A stretch of 45,140 nt of DNA, taken from NCBI GenBank assembly GCA_004369045.1, contig ML213524.1:120737-165876 (forward strand), given 5' to 3'. The notes under the pieces are model-generated. The model was not told the origin of the DNA. It did not search any database and saw only the letters and a list, made by a program, of their open reading frames with translations. Shown in pieces: positions 21,986 through 33,144 of this stretch (position 1 is the first letter of the stretch; each line of letters opens with the position of its first letter). The DNA is from Heliocybe sulcata. Taxonomy: Eukaryota; Basidiomycota; Agaricomycetes; Gloeophyllales; Gloeophyllaceae. Made by a program: the position numbers and the translations under genes.

Positions 21986-23459
21986 TCACATAATCACACA
22001 GCACGAGTTTTGCTGTGGTCATCGAATCACGAACAGACGCCCGATCGCAGCCAGAGATGCGCCGAGGGTGATGGAAGCAAACCGAGATGAACGCAAGATG
22101 ACCAGGATTCGCAAAGGACGCCACGACCCGAAGCCGAAATGAACAGCACGGGAGCGCGAATGAATTCAAGATTCGCAGAGATATGAAGGAATGGACGATT
22201 CGACCCGCAGCAAGATCGACAGAAACAGGGTAAACGCCAGGTTGATCACAGAGAAGAAATGGATCGTCAGAGGTTATTCAGCATGCGCGCAAGTAAAGCG
22301 CACCTTCTTAGCAGTCTTGTAAAACATCTTGCTCTGCGCCGACAGCGCCTGGCTCCGATCCACGAGGTTGTCGAGCTTCTCCCCGCGCTGCAGCACTGAC
22401 TCAATCGTTTTATGCTATTAGTTGTGATTTATTTGTAGGTTTAAATGAGATATGCAAGTGAGGAGTCGGCCGATGTGAGAAGTACTGTCAGAAAGCATAT
22501 TTTGTAGGTCAAACGAAAGGACACCGCACCAAAACGATCTTCGTCTCGTCGAGCTCCTGCTGCACCCGCATAATTGCGTCCGCCTGCCGCGGGTCCTGGT
22601 ACTTCGATAGGTAGGTGTTGAGCTCAGGGAAGGAGATGCTGCCTGTGATTCGCAAATAGCATAGCAGCACGACGACAAGTGAGCACGGGTGAAGAGAGAT
22701 GAAGGGTGAAGAGGGCGCACCTGGATTCGAGTACGCAGACTGTGGTACCTTGGCAGTGAAATCGTCGAGCACCTTGGTAAGGAGAGAGAATGCCGGGCGG
22801 ACGGGGTACTCTTGGTCGGTGATGATCACGCCTAAGGGAGAGTGAGTTGAGTGATGTGCGTAGAACACGCGCAAAGTGGTGGAAGGCAGACAAGGGAGGA
22901 GTGGTGACAACAGGACAATGCACGAGAGGGAACGAGGAAGAATCGAATGACACCCACCTGCCAGCTGCTCCGCCCCACCTCGATTGTACACGTGCGCGAC
23001 GTAGTTGTTCTCCTGCACGCTCTGGCGCTGGCCCTGCGGTGTGCGCTCCGCGACGGTCTTGGAGAAGAAAGACATGAATTCGCCTAGACGAGAAGGGGTC
23101 AACAAAGGAGGATCTAGGTTATGACGAGAGTGGGGAGGGGTTGGAGGTGTAGGCTGAGAAGTCTTGCCGTCTCTGCGAAGTTTAAATGCGAGCCATCCTG
23201 TCTGTATACCCATCGAGCGGTAGAGGCCCGCCGACCCTCCTTTCTCGATTCATCCGTGGACACGACCAGCCGAGCCCCGCACAGCCGCACCCATCCTCCG
23301 CCCAGCACCAACAAACCCAAGAATTGACAGGCACAAACGACACTCACCAACGCTCCCCTTCTGATAAAACGAGAAACTCGACAAGTCACTCGCCTGCGCG
23401 AGCGTCGAGGAGGCGCCGGTGTGCGGGACCATGACCACGGCGAGGGAGAAGATCTTCAT
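21986..23459 (-). CDS. YKT6: R-SNARE Ykt6
   Basis: Ykt6 is a lipid-anchored R-SNARE that acts in ER-Golgi, endosome and vacuole fusion. The start, [18 protein letters not shown], opens the longin domain, followed by [26 protein letters not shown] and [17 protein letters not shown]. The SNARE helix runs [48 protein letters not shown] with the central arginine in VLQRGEKL, then [13 protein letters not shown]. The last exon (22012-21986) reads QNSCCVIM and stops: a CaaX box (CVIM) for farnesylation with an adjacent palmitoylatable cysteine. It sits behind an unusually long intron (22013-22303, 291 nt, phase 0). Finding this exact tail supports the model strongly. Total length is about 200 residues, as in the family. 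It is divergent from NDUFA2 across a 1.95-kb gap. Confidence 0.92.
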
Positions 23460-25412
23460 GGTTGCGTGAGAGGTGGTAGTGAGGCGTGTCGAGGAGGGGA
23501 GTTTGTGGATAGGACGACAGGGAGGGAGCAGGTGTGATGACGTCCGATTAAGCTGTTGCCCGGGCCACACCTCCTGAGTGCCGTGGGAAAGCTGCTTCGT
23601 TTCGCGATCGCTGCTTGCATGCCTTGACGTCTTAGCATTCTCCGTGTCTCTAAGATTCTATAGGACGTTCTCTCTAAGGAATCTTAACCTCTGTCGTTTC
23701 TGTTACTACACTCGACTCTTGGTCCTCTCGTCGATGGCAACGTATAGAACCTTCATGGATATCCCAAACAAGCTGCCTTATATTGTTCTAAGTGTCCTCG
23801 AAACCCAAACTGGTTGCCTGGCATTGCGGCGGTAGTCCTGCGAAGTCACAGGGTAGAGACTGCGACGAAGATTTAACGAGCGCCATAACGTGCCTAGACA
23901 CCTTAGCGATCGGCCGTTCTGCTCTGGCCTACATCGTCATCTACTACTATAACCCTTCAACTGACGGCACAGGTATGGATGACCTGCGAAACTGGATTGC
24001 GCTGTCTGTGTTGGCTCGGATTCTCGCAAGCTTGGGCGTTCCAGCAAAGTCTCGAAGTCTGGGAGACCGAACCCTTACCCGTATGCTGTGCTGAAGCCGC
24101 AAGCATTGACAGATCGTGCTCGTTCCTTGGTCTCTGGTGCTGTAAGTCTAGGACCCGAACGAGTCTACTACTGAGGCGTGCTCGTGGCTCATGCCTGTCG
24201 GTCTGTCTCCTGCAACAATGTCGCCGCTACACTATATTTTTGGTACTCAGGCCTCAGGCGCCCTGCCGGTCAATATCGAGCCACAGCTGCACGTGGGTCT
24301 CAAGCGCTTAAGTTTGGCGATACGCTGGATATGACATTGCTATGCGATGTGCGCGCGATGCCGTGCCTGTGGATTGTGCAAGCATGCAAGGTGATCGAAT
24401 TTTCCCGGATACAACGCTTTTCCGTGACCGTTCTCTTGCCTCTGTCTTGATGTGTCTTGGATTCGATCGCTGCCTCGCCCCTGCAGCCATTTCTCCCTTA
24501 CTATCCGAGTCGCCGGCAGCTCTTTCCTTCTGTGGACCTTCTCTGCCACAGCGGATGCGACGACATAGGATCAATGTCGTACTTTGTTCCGGCATCATCT
24601 GGAGCTGCATTGCTATGCTCTTGCTTGCACTTTAGTTTCCATACATCCGAACTTGCCATATTATGGGTCCTACAGGCTTGAAGGTCTTGGACGAAGAGTC
24701 GTAATAACCACTGCGGCCAATATCCGGGCCAACTTAGCGGGGGGATAGGCGACAGGGACTTTGTTTCGTCACGACTCGAAAAATAACACAAGAGTATGTA
24801 CATATTTATGCGTGACGTCTGCCTGTCAACTTACAATCCGAGTAACATTGCGGAGATGGACACGGATACATGGAATCTTCGCGATCATGCGTGGATTCGT
24901 CGCGTAAGCACGCTGTCGGCCGCCGTGAGCCGTCGTGGTCAGGGACCAGCGCAAACTAAGCAATGCCAGGCGCTCAGAGCCTTAGCCTACACCAAGCTCC
25001 TCGCTTGTTGATGCTGCAGACGACGGAGCTGCCTCAGAGGGATCACAGCCTGATTGCGTCGCAACTCTGCCATTCCTCGATATCTCGGAAGACAAAATCC
25101 AAAGCAGAAGCACAGGTGAATGACTGTCGAAGAGCCGTGTAATGATGGTGGCTTTGTTGGACGAGTTTCCTTGTATATACTATTTCACGAATCTGTAGCA
25201 CATCATACGTTATTTTGATTTGGTGCCTGATAGTTTACGTCGTCTACGGCTCCTAAATCCAGATGCAATTTAGGATTTTTTTCTATACCGATGCCAGTAA
25301 ATTGTTGCTGGAACCATTCGTTTGTGAGTATGTATCTGCTTGGCCACATCCATGTGTGACGTGACAAGCGCGATGAGAGTCACGTGCATACCACTGTACT
25401 CTTCTCGCCACC
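23460..25412. other. 1.95-kb gene-free stretch between divergent genes
   Basis: This is the largest gap in the gene-dense half. It lies between the Ykt6 start (-) and the NDUFA2 start (+), so it contains both promoters. Open frames of up to about 110 codons exist on both strands, but I found no domain, no convincing splice chain and no tRNA-like internal promoter. It could hold a non-coding RNA, a fast-evolving small gene, or only intergenic DNA. Confidence 0.4.
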
Positions 25413-25802
25413 ATGTCGACCTTCGCAAAAGCTCTCTCGCCCGCTCTGCGAGAAATCCGTATCCTATGCTCGCAGTCGGGGAGCGCATCGGAGGGCACCA
25501 GGTACGTTCCACCACCATCGTTTGTTTCTTGAATACCCATCGTTCTCTAGACAGTTCATTAAGTCGTCATACTCGGTCCTGAAGCAGCACAACCCGGACT
25601 TGCCAGTGATGATACGTGAGGCTCAGGGCACTCCTGCGAGGGTGTTTGCTCGATTCGGTGCGTCTCTACAGTAAACTTCTAAGCAGTATGGTCTGTTCAC
25701 TCGTTTGCGTCTCCAGAGAAGGGGGTCGAGAAGCATGTCGAAGTGGATAACCTATCATCGAAAGACGTCGAGTCAAAAGTCGCTCAGCTGTTGAGCGTTT
25801 AA
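25413..25802 (+). CDS. NADH:ubiquinone oxidoreductase subunit NDUFA2 (B8)
   Basis: Three exons (25413-25501, 25551-25657, 25717-25802) give 93 residues with matching phases. The protein is an accessory subunit of mitochondrial complex I with the thioredoxin-like L51/S25/CI-B8 fold. Signature parts are FAKALSPALREIRILCSQSG at the N-terminus, then RQFIKSSYSVLKQHNPDLPV, MIREAQGTPARVFARF, and EKGVEKHVEVDNLSSKDVES. The length is typical for the fungal family (about 90-100). The ATG sits in a good context (CCACCATGTC). The C-terminus, KVAQLLSV, is also family-like. Confidence 0.93.
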
Positions 25803-26319
25803 GGCTGCTTTGTCGGTAACGATGATAGGATGCACGGACGCTTTGGGCAGGATGGGCGGGTCGTGTAGGCTGCGTCTCATCATCCGCGCAATTCTCTCTC
25901 TAATTGACATGCCGTGCACGATTGCTATATCTTGCCCTTCCCACCAACTGTGGACGCGCGAGTCTGCACACACCTAGCGTCTATGAAGGGCATCCACACC
26001 ACGACCAGATAGCACTAGCCAATCTGAGGATGACTGTCGAATCTGTTACTGGAATACTGAATTTGGACTGCTTTCATTGTCGGTCACCCGTCTTACCGGT
26101 CTCAGGCATGCCCGCCGATCAACCCTCCTCTGAATTGCATCCTATATGGCGATCTGTCGGTATGCAGTCTACCATAATACTAAGACCCAGGCAAAATTAG
26201 AGCACACATCGTTATCTAATGAGCAATCATTCTGCTATTGAGGTGCTGAAGTATGTATACAAAAGATCCCTTGCAATTCTATATCAATACAGTGTGCCCA
26301 TGTTGCGTCCCCAGCCCGC
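25803..26319. other. intergenic, convergent 3' ends
   Basis: A 517-bp space between the convergent NDUFA2 and catalase stops. It is moderately AT-rich, as expected for 3' UTRs, and I see no other structure. Confidence 0.5.
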
Positions 26320-28147
26320 TCAGTACTTCTGCGCCAGCCCGATGTTGGTCTTGAACGGAATAGCCTCCGACGCGGGCTTCGCCTTCAGGGGCGCAACCGT
26401 CGGGGCGCCGATGGCCTTGGCGATCCTGTCCGACAGATCCTGGTCGACGGCAGCAAAGACAGACACTGAACATAATGTGATAAGTAGGTGAGGGGAAACA
26501 AAGGAGAGATGACGCACGTTGCCTGGCCTTGACCTCGGCGCTCTTGGCGTTGACGAGGTGGACGGCGACGTTGTGCACGAGGTGCGCCTTCTGCGTGTCG
26601 TCCAGGACCTTCTGCCAGAGCGCGCGGGGCTGCTCAAAGTCCACTGTTGCACACAGTCACTCAGATGGTGCTTCACGCCAGATAAAGGAATAGCACATAC
26701 GCTCCGTGATCTCGCTGAGATGCGCAATCGAGTTGCCCACCCACGTTTCATGCTGCGCACTGCTATAGGGCTTCGCCTTGTACCTGAGCGGACTGATTGA
26801 GCTCTGGTAATTCGGACGCGCTCCCTGGTTGTTGAATGCCATGTATCCATCCCGCTGGAAATTCGCGACCGGGACAATCGGCGCGTTGACGGGCAGCTGC
26901 TGGTAGTTCACGCCGAGGCGGTGGCGGTGCGTGTCAGGGTACGAGAAGAAGCGCGACTGGAGGACGGGGTCGGCCGAGGGCTCGAAGCCAGGCACGATGT
27001 GTGAGGGCGAGAAGGCGGCCTGCTCGATCTCGGCGAAGTAGTTGGCAGGGTTCTCATTGAGCACCATTTTGCCGATGGGGCGGAGGGGGTACTCGGAGTG
27101 CGGCCAAATCTTGGTCAGGTCGAGAACGCTGTACCGGAACTTCTCAGCTTGTGCGGGGGTCATGGTTTGCTACAGAGCCACCGTCAATCATTGCTCCCGT
27201 ATCAGTCTCGGAGGGATGCAGCAGGACTTACGACGTAGACGGTGTAAGAGGGGTAGTTGCCGCTCTCAATGGCCTCGAACATGCTCTGAATACCATGGTC
27301 GGGGTTCTCGCCTGCGAGCTTGCCCGCGGTCTCATTGTCGAGCGACTTGAAGCCCTTGTCCGCGATGACGTGGATCTGCACATACCACCAGTCGCCGTTG
27401 TCGTTCACGAATTTGAACGTGTGCCCCGAGTAACCGTGCATCTGGTGGTACCCATCGGGCGTGCCGCGGTCAGAGAATAGGATCATGACCTGGTGAATCG
27501 ACTCGGGGTTTTGCGAGAGGTAATCCTGAAGCACAGCTCGTTAGGACGTGAGTTGTGGGGACAGGCAGGGAGAGCGCACCCAGAACATGTCCGCATCCTT
27601 CAAGTGCGTCTGCGGGTCACGCTTCTGCGTGTGGATGAAATGAGGGAACTTTGCGGGGTCGCGGATGAAGAACACGGGCGTATTGTTGAACACCCAGTCC
27701 AAGTTCCCCTCCTCCGTCCTGAGCTTGATCGCGAAGCCGCGCGGGTCACGCGCGGTGTCGGCCGACCCTGACTCGCCTCCGACGGTGGAGAAGCGCACAG
27801 TGGCACGAGCTTTGTTGCCCACCTTCTTGAAGAGCGCCGCGCACGTGAGGTCGGAGATGTCGTGCGTGACTTCAAAGTAGCCATGCGCGCCTGCGCCCTT
27901 GGCATGCACGACACGCTCGGGGATGCGTTCGCGGTCGAAGTGGGCGAGGAGGTCGATATGGTGGAAGTCTGCGTAGAGTGGGGTGTTGGGACTGGAGTAG
28001 TGAGGAAGGCGACAAGCACTTACCCTGCAGGAGCAAGGGCCCATTGGCGCCGATCTTCTCTGCTGCGTACGGCTCCTTGACAGGCGCACCGTTGGAGGTG
28101 GTGTACAGCGCGTCGTCCTTGTTTTCAAAAACTTGCTTGCTCGGCAT
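26320..28147 (-). CDS. heme catalase, small-subunit type
   Basis: The enzyme breaks hydrogen peroxide into water and oxygen. The product begins [20 protein letters not shown] and is about 510 residues over six or more exons. Catalytic residues are in place: the histidine in [19 protein letters not shown], the asparagine in [15 protein letters not shown], and the proximal heme tyrosine in [20 protein letters not shown]. Other family blocks are [40 protein letters not shown] and [14 protein letters not shown]. The C-terminus ends GLAQKY, which is not a canonical peroxisomal SKL tail. An in-frame upstream ATG (28256-28258) would add 37 residues, MTSAGRALLIRTLRPRPSLL and onward, rich in arginine and serine with no acidic residue, like a mitochondrial presequence. 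Either start may be used. Confidence 0.93.
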
Positions 28148-28258
28148 CCTGGCTACGGTCTGGTAATGGAAAGAGGAAGAGAGGAATGGGCGTCGGGGCA
28201 GGAGGGAGGGCCTTGGGCGAAGGGTCCTTATCAAGAGGGCGCGCCCGGCCGAGGTCAT

Positions 28259-29525
28259 CTGTTCACACTGGTGTGCTTGCCTGTATTCGGAGAGAGAGGG
28301 CTTAAGAGTGACGAGACGAGAAAAGAACGCGGCATGTGAAGATGGGATCGCCTTCTCCGTGCGCCCGTGCCCAATTCAATGGCGGGGATTGGTGCGTTCC
28401 CATGGCCCGAAGAGCCCCTCTCACGAAGTCGACTCAGAGGAGACCCCGGGCTTTGGGACGCTTCCGCGATCATGGACTTTTGGGAGGTAGCATGTTGCCG
28501 GGCACGGTTGTCATCCTGGCGATACCCCGGAATAATGGCAGAGGTGTCATTTGGAGCAGGGATTGGACACGATCGCGACTGGCCTCGGTGTTGGCAGGGC
28601 ACCCGGGAGACGGTACGCCACCAAGACAGCGGTACACGGACTGCGGCGAGGCGATAAATGCTGATATGCCGTAAGAGAAATCCATTCTTCGTCGTAAAAC
28701 CGAGTGCGTCCGACAGGCAAGACAGTGATGAGCAAGGGTCGAGTTACTCATCCTGTGCTGCGAATGTCACATGACGGGCCATGAATAACCACGGGAGAGC
28801 CTCAGGTGAACCTAATAGGCTGCCGCACGCATCAGCTGCCGTGGTGCTGTGAAATACGGATCTGTACGAAGAGAATCAGGAGTGCAGAGGAAGGGCTAGA
28901 CGGCGGGTTCTTTGGCGTCGATGCAGCACATGAGCTGCGATTAGGCTAAGGGAGACAACGAGGACGGGGTTCGACGCGGCCTCGGCGTGGTCGTCCTTGC
29001 GCGGGTGCCCGTGTTCGCTATCGACCGGGAGCCGGAATGCGGTAGGAACGGACGATGGTTATCGCGAAGACGAGGAAAAGGGACGCAGTGGGAAGCAGGT
29101 CTCAGACGGCGTGGGTGAGAGGAGTGCCGTTGCTGCACAACCGGAGCAGGCCATAATACTTACTGCACAACTCGGGCGGGATCGACGGTCGCTGATGTTC
29201 TCCGGCTCTGTATTCTACAACGTCCGCACTCACAAGAATAGCATGAGTAACGCAGAAGCAGGAACGCGCAGAAAACAAAACTGGCGCAGAAAGAGAAACG
29301 CGCAGAAACAAAAACAGAGACAGGCCCAGAAACAGGAATGAATTCACAGTAGAGGCTACAAGAACGTCGCAAATATTGCTCAAGAGCACATGGGCGATTG
29401 GTGTGACCCAGTGACGAATCACGTGGTATGTGACAATCCTACTGTATAGTTCTCCGGTCATTCCCGACGCTGCACTCGACACTATCCGTCGATACCGCGC
29501 CGTGTAACATTAAAGTCCCGTCAAA
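28259..29525. other. 1.27-kb intergenic, catalase / uL14 divergent
   Basis: This stretch holds the catalase promoter (-) and the uL14 promoter (+). A minus-strand open stretch around 28890-29040 encodes a short hydrophobic run (NPVLVVSLSLIAAHVL), but I could not attach a start or splice chain, so I do not call a gene. Confidence 0.4.
29251..29332. repeat. degenerate CGCAGAAA tandem repeat
   Basis: Five copies of CGCAGAAA or a one-base variant begin near 29251, 29267, 29285, 29301 and 29325, spaced 16-24 bp, in an A-rich, G-rich, T-poor tract about 200 bp above the uL14 start. Confidence 0.45.
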
Positions 29526-30223
29526 ATGGCTGCTCAACGTGGTGAGTAGCGTCGCCTCGATGTCCGTCCTGATGCTGACTGTATGCGATTGCAGGTTAGT
29601 ATGATTCCCCATGCCCAAGCCTCCACTGAATATAATGCCTCCCAGGTGCCGGTGCAAGCGGTAACAAGTTCCGCATGACCCTCGGTCTGCCCACCGGTGC
29701 AGTCCTCAACTGCGCAGACAACTCGGGCGCAAAGTCCCTCTTCCTCATCGAGCCCTATGGCACCGGCTCTCACCTTAACCGTCTCCCAGATGCAGGTGTG
29801 GGTGACATGGTCGTGGCGTCTGTGAAGAAGGGTAAGCCCGAGCTTAGGAAGAAGAGTGCGTGTCATTTGTTTTGTGCTGAAGGCAGGTCGGACGCTGATG
29901 GCGCTGGATGTAGCCATGCCCATTGTTGTTGTCCGCCAACGGAAGGCATGGCGGAGAAAAGACGGTGTCTTCCTCTACTTCGAGGTGCGTCGGGTCTGCC
30001 ATACTCAGGCCTTTTCTCTCAAAGTTAACTATCTCCTTTCAGGATAACGCCGGTGTCGTCGTAAACCCTAAGGGTGAGATGAAGGGCTCTGCCATCACCG
30101 GGCCCGTCGCAAAAGAATGCGTGCGTTCTCTCTTCTTCCTGCTTCCCTCTCTAATCCAGCCCTTGGTGCTTGCAGGCCGATTTGTGGCCACGTATCGCCT
30201 CCAACGCTGGTACCGTGGTTTGA
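29526..30223 (+). CDS. RPL23: 60S ribosomal protein uL14 (L23/L17)
   Basis: Five exons (29526-29541, 29646-29855, 29914-29984, 30043-30120, 30176-30223) give exactly 140 residues, the standard length for eukaryotic uL14. This core large-subunit protein lies near the sarcin-ricin loop and the inter-subunit bridges. Conserved parts are [80 protein letters not shown] and [15 protein letters not shown]. The space between exons 1 and 2 appears to be two introns back to back (29542-29594 and 29595-29645). A threonine stands where family members usually have valine (KK-T-MP), created by the exon 2/3 junction. Confidence 0.95.
29542..29645 (+). other. two abutting introns with a zero-length exon (uL14)
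   Basis: The first part runs from GTGAGT to GATTGCAG (53 nt) with a good branch site, TGCTGAC. GTTAGT follows immediately as a new donor, and the second part ends in CCTCCCAG (51 nt) with the branch-like ACTGAAT. Each half has the size of a normal intron in this genome. Using only the first half would put GT TAG, a stop, in frame, so the whole 104 nt must be removed for a functional protein. Confidence 0.7.
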
Positions 30224-30467
30224 GGAACGCTTTGCATGTATTATCCCGGCGTCTTATGTGTTATGTTCCGTATTGCTCGCATCCCGATATGATTTTCTAT
30301 ACACACTCATGCCAGTAACTGTGACCATCATCCGTCTTTAACGTACAATTGAGTGGAAGTATCAGATCGTCTGGTATTTTTTCGCCTGTACCCTGCTTGA
30401 GCGTTGTGGGTCCCAATATTCCGCCCGGCATCTACCGCCCAAGCCAAGTCCGGCTTCTTGTTCGCAA

Positions 30468-32466
30468 ATGCGCTCTCCCATGCAAAGTCTGCACTCCCTC
30501 CGGCCGCTCCTCCGACCATCCTGCATCCTCATCGGCTCTCCCGGTTTTCAACATTCATCAAAGGTATGGGAGCGGTATGCGTCCTCTGCTGCGGTAACGT
30601 CAAAGCACCCTCCCTCCGGTTCTTCAGCGACTCCTTCATTCGAAGAAGTTGAGAGGGACCATGCAAATATATTGAGAGTGATGGAGAGGAAGGTCGCAGA
30701 GCGCGAGAGGCTTATGAAGCAGGTGCCTTGTCTGCACTACTCAGTGAATATTGTCCGTGTTTCTTATAAAGTGCTAGATGGCCGAAGACATGTCCGGGCA
30801 CGAAGATATTGCCCGGTCGAAATTGCTAAAATCACTCCACCCCCTGTATCGAGTCTACCAGGACTATTTGCAGACGCGTGAGGTACGCCAGCTCGCTACC
30901 TTGATACCGGGGGGAGAAAGAGAATGGATTTACGAGGATCCAGTAGGCCCTTTTCGAAACGACCGCGCTCCTCTCCGACGCCGACCCCTCCATGCGCCTC
31001 CTCGCGTCCGACGAGGTCCCGCCCCTCACGTCCCATCTCTCTACGCTCCTCACGACCACCTTCCCCGCCCTTCTCCTCTCCTCCTCCACCACCTCTTCAA
31101 GCACAGCCAACTTGAATGCGCTGATGGAGCTAAAATCCGGGGTAGGGGGCTCCGAGTCCTCGCTCTTCCTTGGGGAGCTGCTGAGGATGTATACAAGGTT
31201 TGCACAGGGCAGGGGGTGGGAGGTGAAGGTGGTAGGGAGGAACGAGACGGATGGGGGAGGCGTGAAGGATGCGGTTGTGGAGATCACTCAGGGGAAGGGG
31301 AAGGGGAGCTATAAGGGAGATCAGGGGGAGGGGCGTGACGTGGGAGTGTACGACGTTATGCGCTGGGAGATCGGCGTCCACCGCGTGCAGCGGGTGCCTG
31401 CGACGGAGTCAAGCGGGCGGGTGCACACGAGTACTGTCGCATGTATTGTAAGAGTTCGCCTATTCACGAGGCATCATAGGGAGACTCATGTATTGCAACG
31501 TTGTTAGGTGCTGCCGCTTGTGGAAGATGAGCCATCGGATGGGAAGGAAGATTTGTTCAAGATGGAGGATGTGAGGATTGACGTGATGAGAGCGAGAGGC
31601 GCGGGTGGGCAGGTGCGTTTGTTTCTTTAGCGCTGCCTGGTGGATTTAGTCTCACCGGAATGTCCGCTGTATGCTGTAACGAACCACCTGCGAACGCTGT
31701 CACCCCTTGACATAAATTACGAACGGGATATCCGTCTCCACGATCAAATCTTGTCTCGCCTTCCGGCCTTCCTGTTCGATTTGTTCATGTACACGCCTAC
31801 CTGACTCCTGCAGCACGTCAACAAAACCGAGTCCGCAGTTCGGCTGACTCATATTCCGAGTGGGATCACCGTGTCCATGCAGGACGAGCGCAGTCAGCAT
31901 CAGGTAAGTCCGCCATTCCTTGCGCTGGTTTCGCACTTTTGTCTCGAGCCTTTTTCTCTTGCATACGTCATTCCGACCATCCGGATCGTTCCTTTTCTTT
32001 GCTTTTCCTTTCACGCCTTTGCATATCATTCTTTTGTATTTCATCTGGTTGCACTGCGGCCGCGAGGCTAACATATTTGTCTGTCCGACTTACAGAATAA
32101 GCGCCGCGCGTTCCAGATCCTCCGCTCGCGCCTGATGGATGTCAAGCTCACGCAAGAGATGGTCGCCCGACGGGACGTGCGGAGGAGCCTCGTGCGCACA
32201 GCGGACAGGAGCGAGAAGATTAGGACATATAACTATGCGCAGGTGGGTACCTCCTCTCCTCCTTACTGACCTGGCCTTGTTGTCTGTAATTTGCTGTGCA
32301 TTCTAACTTGGTTCCCTCACAGGATCGAGTGACCGACCATCGACTAGGGCTGTCGCTCATGAACCTCGAGAGTGTGATGGAGGGCGACGGGTTGGAGACC
32401 TTCATTGAGGCGCTGAGGAAGAAGCATGATGAGGAGGTTGTGGAGATGATGTTGCAAGAGTCATAG
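30468..32466 (+). CDS. mitochondrial peptide chain release factor 1
   Basis: Seven exons (30468-30722, 30778-30882, 30947-31447, 31508-31612, 31814-31903, 32096-32242, 32323-32466), all joined in phase 0, give 448 residues. The factor recognises UAA/UAG in the mitochondrial ribosome and triggers peptide release. The N-terminus is basic and serine-rich ([20 protein letters not shown]), as for mitochondrial import. Conserved RF1 parts are [51 protein letters not shown], and the catalytic GGQ in [20 protein letters not shown]. The C-terminal part has [12 protein letters not shown] and [20 protein letters not shown]. The stop-codon-reading PxT-type loop lies around [16 protein letters not shown]. 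The two introns around the exon after GGQ are long (201 and 192 nt), unlike the 55-80 nt of the others. Confidence 0.93.
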
Positions 32467-33144
32467 CGCAGCGGACGCCCAAGAACAGTGAGGCACCCTA
32501 CTCGGAGGGTACACAGTCATAGTAAGCACGTAATCTTATTTGTCTCACCGTTCTCCTTGGAGAGTTGTTGGCGACATGTCTGGCGAAGATCGCTGCCGTA
32601 CGCGCTTCTACTCAGAGGTGTCTGGTCAACGTTAGCGCTCTATGCTTGCTAACGTCGCCGTCCGATAGTAACCATTACGCTGGTGGCACCAATGGTTCGT
32701 TTCATGTTGGCCGCTCCCTTGGTTCGGGTGAAGCTTATGCCGGTTCCGTATCGTATCGCCGATGAGGAATGAGGAACCAGCGGAATGGAGTGACGAGGAA
32801 CCCGGTGCAAGGAACCTGCTCTTCCTGGTGCTTACGACGGACGTTGCAGTTCAGAATCAGTGCTTGGCAATGACTGATACCAGGAGCTGAGAGTACTCAG
32901 AGAACTACACCGTATGAGCAGATAAGAGGGACGTGCTTGGTCAATCCCGTTATACCGGAGTCTGTTGTGACTGGGACGAGGAGTAACACATTTGAAGTGC
33001 TGTGTATAATGGATTCAGCGCTCAAGAGTGCCCCGGACCTCCCGGTACACCCGGCAGCATCCCTTCAATACACTGCCTCACGGATTGTACAAGATATACT
33101 GTCAGCCCTGCAGTCGTCTGTGCCCAGGCTACTCCGACCTGCGA
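32467..33144. other. intergenic, convergent 3' ends
   Basis: A 678-bp space between the release factor stop and the RBM18-like stop. Only short open frames occur and nothing is recognised. Confidence 0.45.

Noticed and set aside
22140-22200. Ykt6 ending with a CC motif read as ALPCCSFRL
   Set aside because: It has no CaaX box and no good acceptor. The exon at 21986-22012, with a CACAG acceptor, gives QNSCCVIM exactly at a stop.
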